Assembly (NCBI RefSeq): GCF_048773025.1 | Contig: NC_133541.1 | Span: 115,909,912 to 115,973,911, forward strand | From: Camelus bactrianus | Taxonomy: Eukaryota > Chordata > Mammalia > Artiodactyla > Camelidae | DNA: 64,000 bases | Direction of reading: 5' to 3' | Shown: piece by piece, positions 27,930-38,954 of the stretch | How positions within the stretch are numbered: position 1 is the stretch's first letter | Layout of the letters: each line of letters begins with the position of its first letter | Translations under genes and position numbers: made by a program | The notes under the pieces: generated by a model | Databases searched by the model: none | What the model saw: the letters and a program-made list of their open reading frames with translations, nothing else | Told to the model about the DNA's origin: nothing

Positions 27930-28760
27930 AGAGCCAGCGCTCCGGATCCCCGGTCTGTATAACACGTGAGCTCCCCTAGGGCGAAGGCTGGAAAGCCCCT
28001 CCCGGTGGCTCGATCCACACCTGAGGCAGGAGTCTCTCAACATCATTCCCCCATCAAAGAAAAAAAGTGGGGGAGGGGGCGAATCAGATCACCCCTCAGG
28101 GCCCCCCCCCCAACTCTCGTATTCACTCTCAAATATCAGGGCCAAACTTAACAGCAACGGGGGCACAAATGGTGGCTCAGTTAAAAGCGCTCATTTTCAG
28201 GGTTCCCCTCCTGCCCGAGACAGCAGCGAGTAGTTGAGAAACACGGGGGCGGGGCCCTAGCCCTTCTCCAGACACCGGGCAGCCCCAGCCAGGCCCTGGC
28301 CCCTCGGACAGCTGGAGTTGGGGCCCACAAGGGGCCCAATACGATCCAGAGGCGCGCCCTACACCCCTCGGCCGGCCGGAGGTCTTCCCTCCCTTCCACT
28401 ACCCGGGAACGCGCTGAGGTGTGTACGGGGAGCGGGGCACACTTCCTCCCAGATCCCGCCCGAGACCCGAGGGGGAGCCAGGACCCGGCCTAGAAGGAAA
28501 GGGCGTGGCAGGCTAGGGCCGGGCACGGGAGCGCGGGCGGCCTCGGACTCACGTACTGGCTGTGGCGGCGCCGCGGGAGCCCGGCCGCCGGCGGGACAAA
28601 AGCGCGGACGGCCCGGCCGGAAAAACCGAAGCCGGCTCCGGGGCACTTCCGAGTCCTCTCTGGGACGCTGGAGGACTGACTCGATGGTATGGCCCCGTGC
28701 GGGCACGTGACCCGGGTTGTTCGTTAGCTATTTGAGTGCTCGTTGTGGCGCGCTCTGGGG
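27930..28760 (-). promoter_or_regulatory. ZFP62: ZFP62 CpG-rich promoter
   Basis: GC content and CpG density rise sharply here compared with the AT-rich intron and upstream DNA, most strongly at 28360-28720. There is no TATA box. An E-box CACGTG lies at 28704-28709 and an ETS-type core (acttccg on the plus strand) at 28645-28651. The first-exon donor sits inside the island. This fits a housekeeping-type promoter for ZFP62 on the minus strand. Exact start sites cannot be read from the sequence. Confidence 0.75.
28554..28660 (-). other. ZFP62: Probable ZFP62 exon 1 (5' end approximate)
   Basis: On the minus strand the sequence reads gccgccacagcca then gtacgtgagtccg. Two donors four bases apart are possible: GTGAGT (exon end at 28553 or 28554, after TAC) and GTACGT (exon end 28557, after CCA). 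Only the second joins to the coding exon as CCA+TG, making an ATG with G at -3. The transcription start is a guess from the GC-rich region. Confidence 0.5.
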
Positions 28761-28866
28761 CCGTGCCAGCGAAGCTCCCCGCGAAGGTTCCAGTTTTCTT
28801 AGGACCTTACGTTCAGGGAGAGATCTAAAGTCACGGGTATTTAGTATCTGATGAATGTTACAATCA

Positions 28867-28946
28867 ATCAAGACGGCTGTGATGGCTAACTCATGTGTGC
28901 CCTAGGACAAAAGGAAGGAATCTCTTCAAAAGCACAACTCCTGCAC
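28867..28946 (+). repeat. 80-base segment, copy 2 of 2
   Basis: Direct repeat of 26031-26110, about 95% identical, ending agcacaactcctgcac. It lies just outside the CpG island, upstream of ZFP62. No poly(A) tail or flanking duplication is visible. Confidence 0.85.
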
Positions 28947-29004
28947 TTCAAATCAGTAGGGAAAAGGTGATATAGGGACAATTATCAAGCAGTAGAAAAA
29001 AACA

Positions 29005-29575
29005 AGTTGGCTTCAAACCTCTGCTCCTATATCAGGATAAACTCCAGATACATCAAAGACAAATGTAAAACTTTTAGCCCACACTAACCATTGCTGCTGC
29101 TGCTGCTGCTACCACCTCATCAAAGTATTGGGAAAAAGAAACACAGGACATTTCTTTGATCATATTGGAATAGGGAAGGTTTTTTTTTGTTTGTTTTAAC
29201 ACAAAATCCAGAAACCGTAAGAGTGAAGAGTAATCAATTCAAATTCACAAAAATAAAATGTATGTGGTAAAACTGCTGTAAGAAAAGTGAAAAATCAAAT
29301 TGCTAACTGGGAAAAGCATTCGCATATTACATCACAAAGGGTAAATCTCCCTGATACACAAAGAGCACCTCCAAAACTGATAACAGACCAAAAATCCAAT
29401 GGAAAAATGGGTTCACAGAAATGTATGTATGTACATACACACACAAATGATTTATAATAAAAATGCAAACCCAAACTGAACAGAGATGCCATTTTTCTTT
29501 TATCAGATTGGCAAAGATCCAAAGGTTTGATAGCACACTGGTGCTGGAAACTGGTGGGGAGTATATTAATAAAAA
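29005..29575 (+). mobile_element. Old L1 fragment, ORF2 3' part
   Basis: Phrases ggataaactccagatacatc, attgctaactgggaaaagca and ttatcagattggcaaagatc match the 3' part of L1 ORF2. A short (TGC)n run lies at 29092-29110. Confidence 0.7.
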
Positions 29576-29960
29576 ATTAACTAAAACTAATTAAAAGTAT
29601 TTTATCCATTTAGAAAAAAGTGAAATTGACCTTGTACTTCATTTTACGTGCAAAAATAAAATACACATGGACCAAGATTTATACAGAACTGCATAATCAC
29701 CAGCATTTGATGTTGTCAATGTTCTGGATTTGGCTGTTCTAATAGCCCAATGAATGAAACCATAGGCACCAAAAGAGTAAAATGCCAGAGGTGATCTTTA
29801 AAGATGGTGGCTTGGCATAGGAAGCTTCTAAACTCCCCACCTCCCATAAACACACTGTGGGGCCAACTAGCACCTCTCAAAGTCCAACGACCCCCCATTC
29901 CTGGGGTCCCAGATGTCCACCTGCAATCCCTCAAAAGATAAAGTGTGTTCTTTTCTGGGA

Positions 29961-30353
29961 TGTGTTTGTCCTAGCAGAATTAATAGCCCTAGGTAATGCC
30001 TAATCTCACAATAACTCAGGCTGACTTGTCTCAGCCCATGTCTCCTCCTTATCAGAGTCATAAATCCCACTGCCCCTTTATGGGCCCTAACTTTATTACC
30101 TTACCTACAATAAATCAGAAACTTGTGCACAAGCTGATCACACAGCCCCCAACCCATTGTGTCCGCCAAGTCCTCCCTGTTATAAAAGACCATAAGCTTT
30201 CACCATTGGAGCACGCACAGTCACCTCTCATGTGTGTGACCTGCTGCTTGCTGTCTGTGGAGCGTACCCCCAATAAACTTTTTCTTTCACTTTGCTTTGT
30301 CTCTGGTAAATTCTTTTACCACCCACGGTACTGGCCTGCCTTGTCCCACAGCA
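29961..30353 (+). mobile_element. Solo ERV LTR fossil, family B
   Basis: Starts tgtgtttgtcctagcagaat and ends near ttgtcccacagca, with a TATA-like tataaaagacc near 30181 and a poly(A) signal ccaataaac near 30271, so U3-R-U5 order is kept. A second copy on the minus strand is at 41973-42418. No internal viral region or second LTR is attached, so it is probably a solo LTR. It lies within older L1-like DNA. Confidence 0.75.
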
Positions 30354-31339
30354 CACACCAAATAAATAGATATATATGAAGCAATTCCCTCTGAATGAAA
30401 TCTAGAAACTGGCTAAGTGACTCCCATACATGGGACAAAGGAGAAGACACCCACATGGAAACAGGTAGGAAAGGCTGAGACACACTCTTGCTGTAAACCC
30501 CACCCGCAGCACAGTGCTAAAAACTCAGAAGGAATCCCCAGTTCCCAGCTTCTGCCTGAGGAGTAAAGGGTTTGGACTCCACATCTAGCATCTCCAAATT
30601 GTAAGACTCCTACCGGTGGGATGGACCTCAAAAACACCTCGCTCTACAAGCCATGGAGTGTGTGTCCACAAGACCCACAAACTATAGCAAACAAAGACCA
30701 GTTAATAATGGGAGTGTGCACTCACTGTGACAACAGTGTTCTGTGCTGACGGAGCAGGCAAAAAATGCCCATCTCCCAGTCTTTTCCTGAATGGAGTCTA
30801 TTTGCCTGCTTTAAAAGCTACTAGCAGAGGATCAGGCTTCCAATTTAGCACACATCCAAACGGCTGGTGCAATCCTCCTCAGAGACCAGGGAAGCCTGCA
30901 GACACTCCCCACTACCCTCTCCCTCCAGCCTACCTCAAATAGCCGTTGTCTGTCTCACTGAAAGGAGCTTCTACAAATATGTATGTCTCAGCTTTTGTGG
31001 CTGAGGCCCAAGGGACATCTCCCCAGGTCACATGGCTCTGATAGCCAACAGGGCTTCCATTCAGGAGTTCCACAGACTGTAGCAAACAAAGAAGCAGTTC
31101 TTAACTGGCGATCTCCCCACGGCTCAGGGTAGAGGGAGCAGAAAGTCCCATCTTCCCAGTTTTCCCTTAAAGGGGTCTATTTGCATACTTCCAGATGTGC
31201 TGCCTGAGGGCCAGACTTCTATTTAAGCTGGCATCTAAGGGTGGACAGCAATCCTCCATGGAGACAAGGGAGGTATGGGATCATCCCCATTGCCCTCTTT
31301 CTCTAGCCCATCCCAAGTCACCAGTATCTCCCGTGGAAG

Positions 31340-31985
31340 TGAGACAGGCGGGGAAAGGGCAGGGTACAACCATTCAAAGAATAACATAGCCATTAGCACC
31401 AAGATGGTGGCAAGAGTCAACTCCCAGTAGATCTTGAGCTTCAACATATGCTCATTGGTGTACAACAGCGTGCTAAATGGCACTCCCACAGGCGCCGCGA
31501 CAGTTTCAAGGCTGACCATAAAAGGTCAGAAAGTGGGTGGTAGACCAGTTCCTGGGAATCCCAGCCCCCTTCCCCAAAGCAGTTGAAATAATCCTCCCAC
31601 TTGTTAGCATATGAGGTTACCGAGCTCATAAAGACTAACCACCCGCATATCTTGTGGCCGGTCTCATTTTTCCTAGCCGATCCCACTCTCTGAGGCCACC
31701 ACTCTCCCTTCTGAGTGAGACGGACTGCATTCTGTCTATAGACTGTGTATCTACTTTACCTTACTTTAACCACCCCCGACCCCCACCCCCTCCACCCTCC
31801 TGCCCAATGCCTCGTGACCTCTCTGGCCTCCTTAGACAGCCTGCATTTTGTCCATGGAGTATGTATCTCTCTGAATAAATCTACCTTTGCTCTACGATGG
31901 CTCTCACTTGAATTCTTTCCTGTGAGAAGCCAAGGACCCTCACTTGGCGGGGCACGTCCCAGGGGCTTGCCTGAGACCTGGGACA
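31340..31985 (+). mobile_element. Solo ERV LTR fossil, family A
   Basis: Starts tgagacaggcggggaaaggg and ends near gagacctgggaca, with gaataaatctacctttgctc near 31870 and gaattctttcctg near 31911. A related minus-strand copy is at 43756-44334. It appears to be a solo LTR inside the L1 5'UTR-like block. The class (probably ERV1) is not certain. Confidence 0.75.
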
Positions 31986-32820
31986 TGGCTACATGCACCA
32001 CATTTTTCCTATATCAGACGTTGCTTATATATGTCTGCTGCCCAATTTTTATTTATTTATTTATTTTTTTGGCAGCTGCTGCCTGAGGGAAGGGCCCCTG
32101 GATCATCTGGCTCTGATAGACAACAGGGCATGCATTCAAGAGTTCCACAGGACTGTGGTCAAAAAGAAATTCCTAATGGGCTCCGGAGCACCCATCCCCA
32201 TGGTTATACATCCTCAGCTCACACAGAGGAGCAAGTAAAAAGTCTACCTCTTGGTTTCTGCCTTAGAAGGACATAGCATTTTACATTCCCAGATGCTGCC
32301 TGAGGGTCTAGTGTCCAACAGGCCTGCATCTGGGTGTCAACTGTGAACCTCCCACTTGGGACACTGATGGATATCCACACACCCACAACTACTGGGGCCA
32401 TTAAAAAAAAGATTTGAGACACAACCAAAAGCATGGAGTAGGCTGATTGATGAGGTTCATCTCCTGCACAAGACCACTGTGTCAAAACTAGGGAAGGTGG
32501 CAGCTTAAATCTATAATTATTTCAAAATGAAAGATTTAATTTAAAAAAAGAAGTGTCAGCTGGGTTGCAGTTCATTCTATATGACAATTGAAATAATATA
32601 TGTTAAACACAGTTTCAGAGATTCAACTAGTGTTAGCCCACATCAGATCATAATTGAACAAAAGGCTTTTAAAAATCCCTGTGGCTTCAAAGATTAGAAC
32701 AATTATCCTCAGCTTCTCTAAACCGCACGATGTCATCCTGTGCCGTCCAAAGTAAATAAGGATTAAACCCGTGAACGAGAAACAAAAATAAAACTAGACA
32801 CTAAAAGTAACGAAGACAGA

Positions 32821-32853
32821 TTTGATTTGATTTGATTTGATTTGATTTGATTT
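32821..32853. repeat. (TTTGA)n microsatellite
   Basis: About 6.5 perfect units of TTTGA. Confidence 0.95.
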
Positions 32854-33124
32854 CTAAGGTGGTAAAAACAAATTTTATTCAGGAACTATTGCAATACAGA
32901 AAAAGAGACCTCAGTATAGAACTAGGTTCCTTTTCAAATACAGGATGAGCAGATGGAGACTTATAAGCCAAGGAGCAGGGTCAGGGTCAGCAATGGGAAA
33001 TTCCTGAGAAGAAACATCAGGGACAGAAGGTTCTGGTTAAAGAATCACACCTAACAGGATTCCTGCTAAAGGCAGGCCAGGACGATCAGACACCAAGGGG
33101 GGGGATTGAGAAATGTATGAAGCT

Positions 33125-33362
33125 AGAAAATGAAACTAAACTATAGTGACCATACGCAGATCCATTGTTGCCTGGAGATGGGAGTGGGGAAGAAGGGAAT
33201 AATTCCAAAGGGCACTAGGAAACTATTAGAGTGATGGAAATGTTCTATATCTTGGTTAAGGTGATGGTTTATAGGTGAATACATATATCCAATCATATCA
33301 AACTGTACTCGTTAAATGTATGTTAATTATACTTCAAGAAAGTTGTAAAAGAAAGAAAAAAA
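33125..33362 (+). mobile_element. Old L1 3' end
   Basis: Contains gttgcctggagatgggagtg, gtgatggaaatgttctatat and gttaattatacttcaagaaa, the recalled 3'UTR end of L1MB/L1MC-type elements, followed by an A-rich tail. Confidence 0.75.
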
Positions 33363-34379
33363 AAAAACAAAAAACAAGGGTGAGGAATGAGAAATTTGAT
33401 CAGATGTTGATGTTTGTGCATAACAAGCCCAGCTGAGAGAATACAGATCACTGTGACAGTCTGTCCAGTGTTCAAATTAAGAGGCTATCTAGCACCTCCA
33501 TGGACTTCAAAACCATTGTGTCCCAAGTAACGGCTGAATTTAAAGGATGGCCGGAGCCACTTGGAGCTAAGAGGAGAAGCCCATTGGGCTTAGATGCTGA
33601 CCAGCCCCTCTATTCCAACCTGGGAAAAACTTCAGAGACTAGACTGTCTTTTCTTCTCCCCTCCCCTACTCTCATCCTTTTCTTCTGTGTTTATGGGGGA
33701 GGGGAGAGGGGTCAGGAGTTCTTGCCGGTGAGAAGACACAGGATAATGACCTCAATGGGGAAGGACTCCTCAGTCACGGGCTTAGGCAAGAACCAGAAGG
33801 AAGTTAGCTTTGCCAGGAAATTTCAACAGCTAACCCTGATTTCTGTATTGACAGCAGTGCCATGTACAAGAACTGATTTCATCTGTGTTCAGCCTCCGAG
33901 CTTCAGAAGTACAAAAGATCATTCAGTTGCTAAAGAGTAGGAGTCACAAGCATTTCTGGTACAGTAATCTTCCTACGGCTCAGGCAATGGATATTATGCT
34001 GTTTTGCATCCTTTCTGCACAGACTTGAGGCTTGTACTTATGTGGCTGAGTTTCCTGTTTGTATAACGTAGGAGTTGAACCTTTCCACTGTGATTTTTTT
34101 CTAGGAGGCCTGCCCAAGGTATGGATCATTCAGCCTGCCCAAAAGTCCAAGGGGGCTCACTCTGTGGTGAGCCTGAGGTCCTGGGGGTTCCAGAGAAGAG
34201 AGGTTGTGGTAGGAGACGACAGCCTGGAGGAATGGACATAGTGGAGGGAAAGGTTGGCTTTGAAAGGGCAAGTGCCAGATTTTTCAGGTACCAAGTTTGT
34301 TTTTTTGTTTTTTTTTTAGGCAGTGAATTTATGATTTCAAATACCCAAAAGGGAGCTTCTGGGTGGGTTTCTAAGAAGC
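33363..34379. other. Intergenic, no gene recognised
   Basis: A 146-codon plus-strand frame at 33500-33940 has no recognised domain, no splice context and no likely promoter. Treated as chance. Confidence 0.4.
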
Positions 34380-36160
34380 CTAAGTAATCAAGGCAGATTT
34401 TATTCAGTAGTAACTATCACAATATGGAAGAGAGTCCAGTGTAAGCTGAGCCCAACTTCAACTAGTGCAGAGGGGACTGCGTGTTAAAGAGAGGATGAAG
34501 GAATGGAGAGGGAAATTCAGGGAAGTGAAAGTTCACAAAAAGAAGGAAGATGGGCTGGTCTATGTATCTAGGCCATCCGGATTTGATAACTGGTGTTTAT
34601 CAAAGTTGGACACCCTTTCTCCTACAGAGACTGAGCAACAGGGACCCCATCTATGAGTGTTGGCTGGAACAAATAATTCTTTGGGTAGACTTGAGCTTTC
34701 CAGGGAGGAGCATAAAGCGGGGTTGGGTCATCTCAGGGACGCAGCCATAAGTTGTTGGAAACCATGCTAGAATTTTTCAAGTCCCTTAGGGTGGGTGGTG
34801 AATAAAATTGTGCTGAGAGTCTGCAATCTTTATAGGTTAAGTTAGAGGCCTAGTTTAGAGTAGGGCTCGGAGGCATCTGAGTCCAGGGTATAGCCAGTCA
34901 AAAAGATTTTCTAGACGCTAGGCTTAAGAAACTGCTTTTAAGTAAACATATTATAAAACGTAATTATTGTTGAAATAAAGCTTGTCAGAATAATGACTCA
35001 ATTTGATTCAAATCAGATTTATAGTTTTTATAATCTTAAACATCTAGTAAATATAGAAGTAGCTTATTTGATTAGTAAACTCAAGTAGAATAAAAATGTA
35101 TGACTATTACATTTAACGTTAACAATTATGAGGAAATTATGCGCTCACGCCTTTTTAAAAGTTAAACCTATGATATCAAACTAGTCTTATTCATCAAAGG
35201 CTTACCTAAATTAAGTGAACTTGATAAATAGTTCTATATTTGGGGGAGTTTTAGGAATATTTAATTTATATAAGCACTTGTTTTTATCTAAGCCAATTCA
35301 AATAGAGTCTCTTTAAGGGATTTTATAAGTTAATTTGGTAATACCATTTGCAGGTAGGCAAAGATTATATACACGTAGCAGACATGCATAAACATACAGG
35401 CAGATGCAAATGAGAATGGTATGGCTTTCATTTTAAAATTTTAGGCATGAGTCAGTCATAAAAATAATACAAAACTCACTAGTAAGGGTTGGTCCTCATC
35501 TCTGCGCACTTTGTATTTTTTATCAGAATTGTGTTTCTGGCAGATGGAGCAAGTTAAAGTTACCTGCTCGATATGGGGGCTCAAACATTTCACCATATAT
35601 CTGGGGGGAGACTTTTAAGATTTTATTTTGCCTTGATACATAATCTTACAGAGGCTGTGGGCTAAATTTGGGATGAGGGGCTAAGGAGACTAGAAACCGC
35701 CGTCTGGGTATCTCCAAGTTCTGCATGAGTGGATGAAATCCTCACTTCCAATTAGTTCTTTTCTCATGTCCAGCTTCGGGTGATGCTTCTGGGGTCCTTG
35801 GGGCCCTTGAGGGCCTCTGAGGCGGGGGCAGGGGGCCTAAAGTTTGAGCAACCCCAGGGAAGTCCGAGGCTGGGGTGGGAAGCCTGGGTCCAGTGGGTGA
35901 ACGGAGGGATACAGGAGGTAGGGGTTTGAGGAGAAACATATCAAAAAATTTAGGAGAGCTGAAAGGAAGATTGAAGGTGGTAAAAGGAGAGAGGAGCAGA
36001 GGTGATGGGAAAGGATACATCTCAAAGGAGGTAGTTTGAGGAGATATGAAGAAATTCCAAATTATCCTTAGCAAAGTCATGTCCACAAGAAAGGATGTGA
36101 ACAGCATAAATGCCATTGGGGCGAAGCACATAAGCTGCAAGAAGTTTGAAAAGAGGGGAC
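34380..36160 (-). mobile_element. Possible ERV-derived sequence, minus strand
   Basis: The left end has an LTR-like phrase (cagattttattcagtagtaa), which is an AATAAA on the minus strand, resembling another at 32868-32900. The right part reads as a proline-rich stretch on the minus strand at 35742-36140. Together they resemble a fossil class I retroviral region, but I could not fix the family or limits. It looks degraded. Confidence 0.3.
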
Positions 36161-36165
36161 TTCAG

Positions 36166-36337
36166 GAAGGAGGGTATAGCAGGGTGGTAGAGTCCACGCT
36201 TAGCGTGCACAAAGTCCTGGGCTCAATCCCCAGTACCTCCATCTTTAAAAACCGAATTACCTCCCCACCTCCAAAAAAATCCAACCAAACAAAAAATAAT
36301 AATACAAAATTTTAAAATTTCAAAAAAAAAAAAAAGA
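36166..36337 (+). mobile_element. Camelid tRNA-derived SINE (Vic-1 type)
   Basis: Head gggtatagcagggtggtaga, B-box region ctcaatccccagtacctcc, then a tail with aattacctccccacctcc and a final A run. The A box is altered (agcagggtgg). Confidence 0.88.
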
Positions 36338-37100
36338 ATAGGGAGCAGAAAAACTTAAGTCTGATCAAGGAGTCTGTCAAAACCTCATATGAATCAGTGA
36401 AAAAATTAACATTAATGTAATATGGTGGTCAGATTAGGAAAATGAATTTTAATGAACAACTCCCCCCCAAATTCCAACCACCATATGCTTTTAATAATAA
36501 GTATGAAAATAACAAAACAAAGGAGCCATGGATAGGACTACAGGCCCCAGGGGATGTTACTGAAATGCAGGACCATTTCAGGGTCAAGCCACTGCAGACC
36601 TGGGCTAATGGAGGCTCTCGGGACCTGCCTCCTGGGGCAGCCTTCTGAGCTTTCCCACCTGAGGACAGTGATTGGGATCAGGCTGTATGGCCTAAATCCG
36701 GAGCTAAACTCGCCCACTGTGCCTAGGGAAGGAGACATGCTTCCTGAGGAGCTCAGGAGAGGAAGCAGAGCTAGTTTGGGAGGGTGGGCTGAGTCCAGGG
36801 GCCAAAGGGAGCAGAGGGTTTCAGAGCTGTCGGTGAGTGGCAGAGATGAGGGCTGGTTCTCTGTGTGTCCCAAAGAGAATAAGAAATACAAAGCCAAGAA
36901 CTGAGAGAGGACGGTCATAAGGGGTATGGGACTGGGCTGGGTTAAGGAGCTGTTGTCTAGAAACCAAATAGTCCAGGGGACATTTTGGAAGGAGGTGTCA
37001 AAAAATCACCTCCGGGGAAGAAAGGACAGAGACAGCCAAGGGGAAGCCTGGCTACACACCCGCAGGTCACCAAACTTCTCACACATAGAGGGGTGTGTGT

Positions 37101-37140
<40 letters not shown>

Positions 37141-37682
37141 CAAAAGAGAGGTGAGGTGGGGGGAGGGGAGAGATTGATTTCATGAGTTCCTGTGTGTTTC
37201 ATTTTCTCTTTATATGGCCAAGAAACCAACCAATATTTATTATCCACACATAAAACCTGACTTCACATCCCAAATCTGGTCGGGACTAAGAAGCTCCTTT
37301 GTATTTTTTATAACTTCATCTTATCGAAGTAATGCAGGATCATGTTTAAGGAGTAAAACTGGAGAAAAATAATAATTAAAAAAATAAAAAAAACAGCCCT
37401 TTAACCTCCCTCCCTTCTTCATCCGGTCCCTAGCCATCCCAGTCTTGTTGCCAGAGGGAGAACCTTGTGGCTTTTGGGTTTGGTTTTTCTGTTACTACAG
37501 ACTTCCTGCTGTCTAAATTATGTGTTTATATCGCCAGTCCCTGTCTATGGATTCCCTGCTCAAAGGGATCAGGATTAAGTTACTTACACCACCCTCTACC
37601 TCCTCACCCTTCTTCCCACGTGACTAGTATAGTTTCATTTCCTCCCATACACACATCTACATTTTTTTCTCATTTTTCTCTC
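36338..37682. other. Intergenic, no gene recognised
   Basis: Frames at 36538-36918 and 36554-36904 overlap on opposite strands and show no domain. A (GT)n run is the only clear feature. Confidence 0.4.
37093..37136. repeat. (GT)n microsatellite
   Basis: About 22 GT units with one AT interruption. Confidence 0.95.
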
Positions 37683-37787
37683 TTTTTTGATTGAAGTACA
37701 GTCAGTTACAATGTGTCAATTTTTGATGTACAGCATAATGTTTCAGTCATACATATACATACATTTATTCATTTTCATATTCTTTTT
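37683..37787 (-). mobile_element. L1 3' end, short truncated copy
   Basis: Reads agtacagtcagttacaatgt and catacatttattcattttca, the camelid-type L1 3' end on the minus strand, about 105 bases. A second, less diverged copy starts 16 bases further on. Confidence 0.8.
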
Positions 37788-37802
37788 GAACAATCATCTT
37801 TT
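37786..37802. repeat. Target site duplication, left copy
   Basis: ttgaacaatcatctttt, identical to 38104-38120, flanks the L1 at 37803-38103. Confidence 0.85.
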
Positions 37803-38103
37803 TTTTATTGAGTTATAGTCACTTTACAATGTTGTGTCAATTTCTGGTGGACAGCACAGTTTTTCAGTCATACATGAACATACATATATTCATTTTCATA
37901 TTCTTTTTCCACCATGAGCTACTACAAGACCTTGAATATATTTCCCTGTGCTATACAGTATAAACTTGTTTATCTATTCTATACATACCTGTCAGTATCT
38001 ATAAATCTCGAACTCCCAGTCTGTCCCTTCACACCCACCTCCCCTCTGGCAACCACAAGTCTGTATTCTATGTCTGTGAGTCTGTTTCTGTTTTATAGTT
38101 AAG
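37803..38103 (-). mobile_element. L1 3' end with 17-base target duplication
   Basis: Camelid-type L1 3' end on the minus strand, with gttatagtcactttacaatg at its 3' end and tgtgagtctgtttctgtttt at its truncated 5' end. The perfect 17-base flanking duplication makes this a clear single insertion. Confidence 0.9.
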
Positions 38104-38120
38104 TTGAACAATCATCTTTT
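38104..38120. repeat. Target site duplication, right copy
   Basis: ttgaacaatcatctttt, matching 37786-37802. Confidence 0.85.
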
Positions 38121-38954
38121 AACTAAGAAAGTGAAAGAGGATTTTCAGAAATGACAGGAATCAGAGAAACAATACTACTGAAGTAACATTTATGGAAATA
38201 AAATACTGCAGGATATTTCAAGCAAAACGGACCCAAGGAAAGATAAAGAAGATGAGACTTCAACACAAAAACAGTTACGGTCAACAAAAATGCCCAAAGT
38301 ACCGATTGCTACTATACTGCTGATGCAACCATGATTTTTAATGTAATTGTTAGAAAGTAGTACCTAAAATAGAAGAAAGAAAAAAACGGTATTTAAAATT
38401 AAGCATCTGAAACAGCGCTTACAGATGATTTCAACCAAATCTGGAAGTTTGGAGGGGGATAAAGAAAGGTAAAGATGTAATAGCATGCATAATTTTTTGT
38501 CCTATTGAGAAGTGACCAGCACATCTAAACATTGAGGAAAAAAAACAAAACAAAACAAGTTTGTACATTTTTAAGAGTAATTACATAGAAGTAGGTTACA
38601 GAACTTTCAAACCACTAGAGGGGGCACAAAGAAAGAAAAATTCTATGATCCACCCAGTCAGGAAAAAAAAGAAACACGAAGAAAGCATGTTCCATAGGAA
38701 TGTAAAATAAGAGGACAAAAAAAACTCAAAGCAAATCAGGAATTACACTGATTGTGACAAATTAAGTTCCTTTATCAAAAGACCAAGATTTTACCTTGTG
38801 GTAGGTATTTTACCCATTATTTGTGGTCTAACTTTATTTATTTGTGGTACCTTTCATCTTAGATGTAAAATTTTAACGTAAATAGATATGTCAATAATTT
38901 ATAGTTTCTGGGGTCTGTTTCATGATTTTAAAGCATGTATTTTTATACTTTGAT
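38121..38954. other. Intergenic AT-rich DNA, no gene recognised
   Basis: No feature supported. Confidence 0.35.

Larger units (their letters stand above)
29795..32520 (+). mobile_element. L1 5'UTR-like block with degenerate tandem units
   Basis: The block starts like an L1 5'UTR (aaagatggtggcttggcata) and continues past an LTR at 29961-30353. It holds about three diverged units. Shared phrases are atagcaaacaaag at about 30685 and tagcaaacaaag at 31081; ggctctgatagccaacaggg at 31032 and ggctctgatagacaacaggg at 32110; agatgctgcctgagggtcta at 32290 and agatgtgctgcctgagggcc at 31193. A second LTR sits at 31340-31985. No ORF1 follows. Assignment to L1 rests on recalled sequence. Confidence 0.5.

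Noticed and set aside
28318-28710. Frames of 115-130 codons in the ZFP62 CpG island
   Set aside because: GC-rich sequence produces long open frames on both strands by chance.
33500-33940. 146-codon plus-strand frame
   Set aside because: No recognised domain, no splice sites in frame and no promoter features; length is compatible with chance.
37093-37136. GT repeat as a possible regulatory Z-DNA element
   Set aside because: No gene or promoter nearby to link it to; an ordinary microsatellite is enough to explain it.
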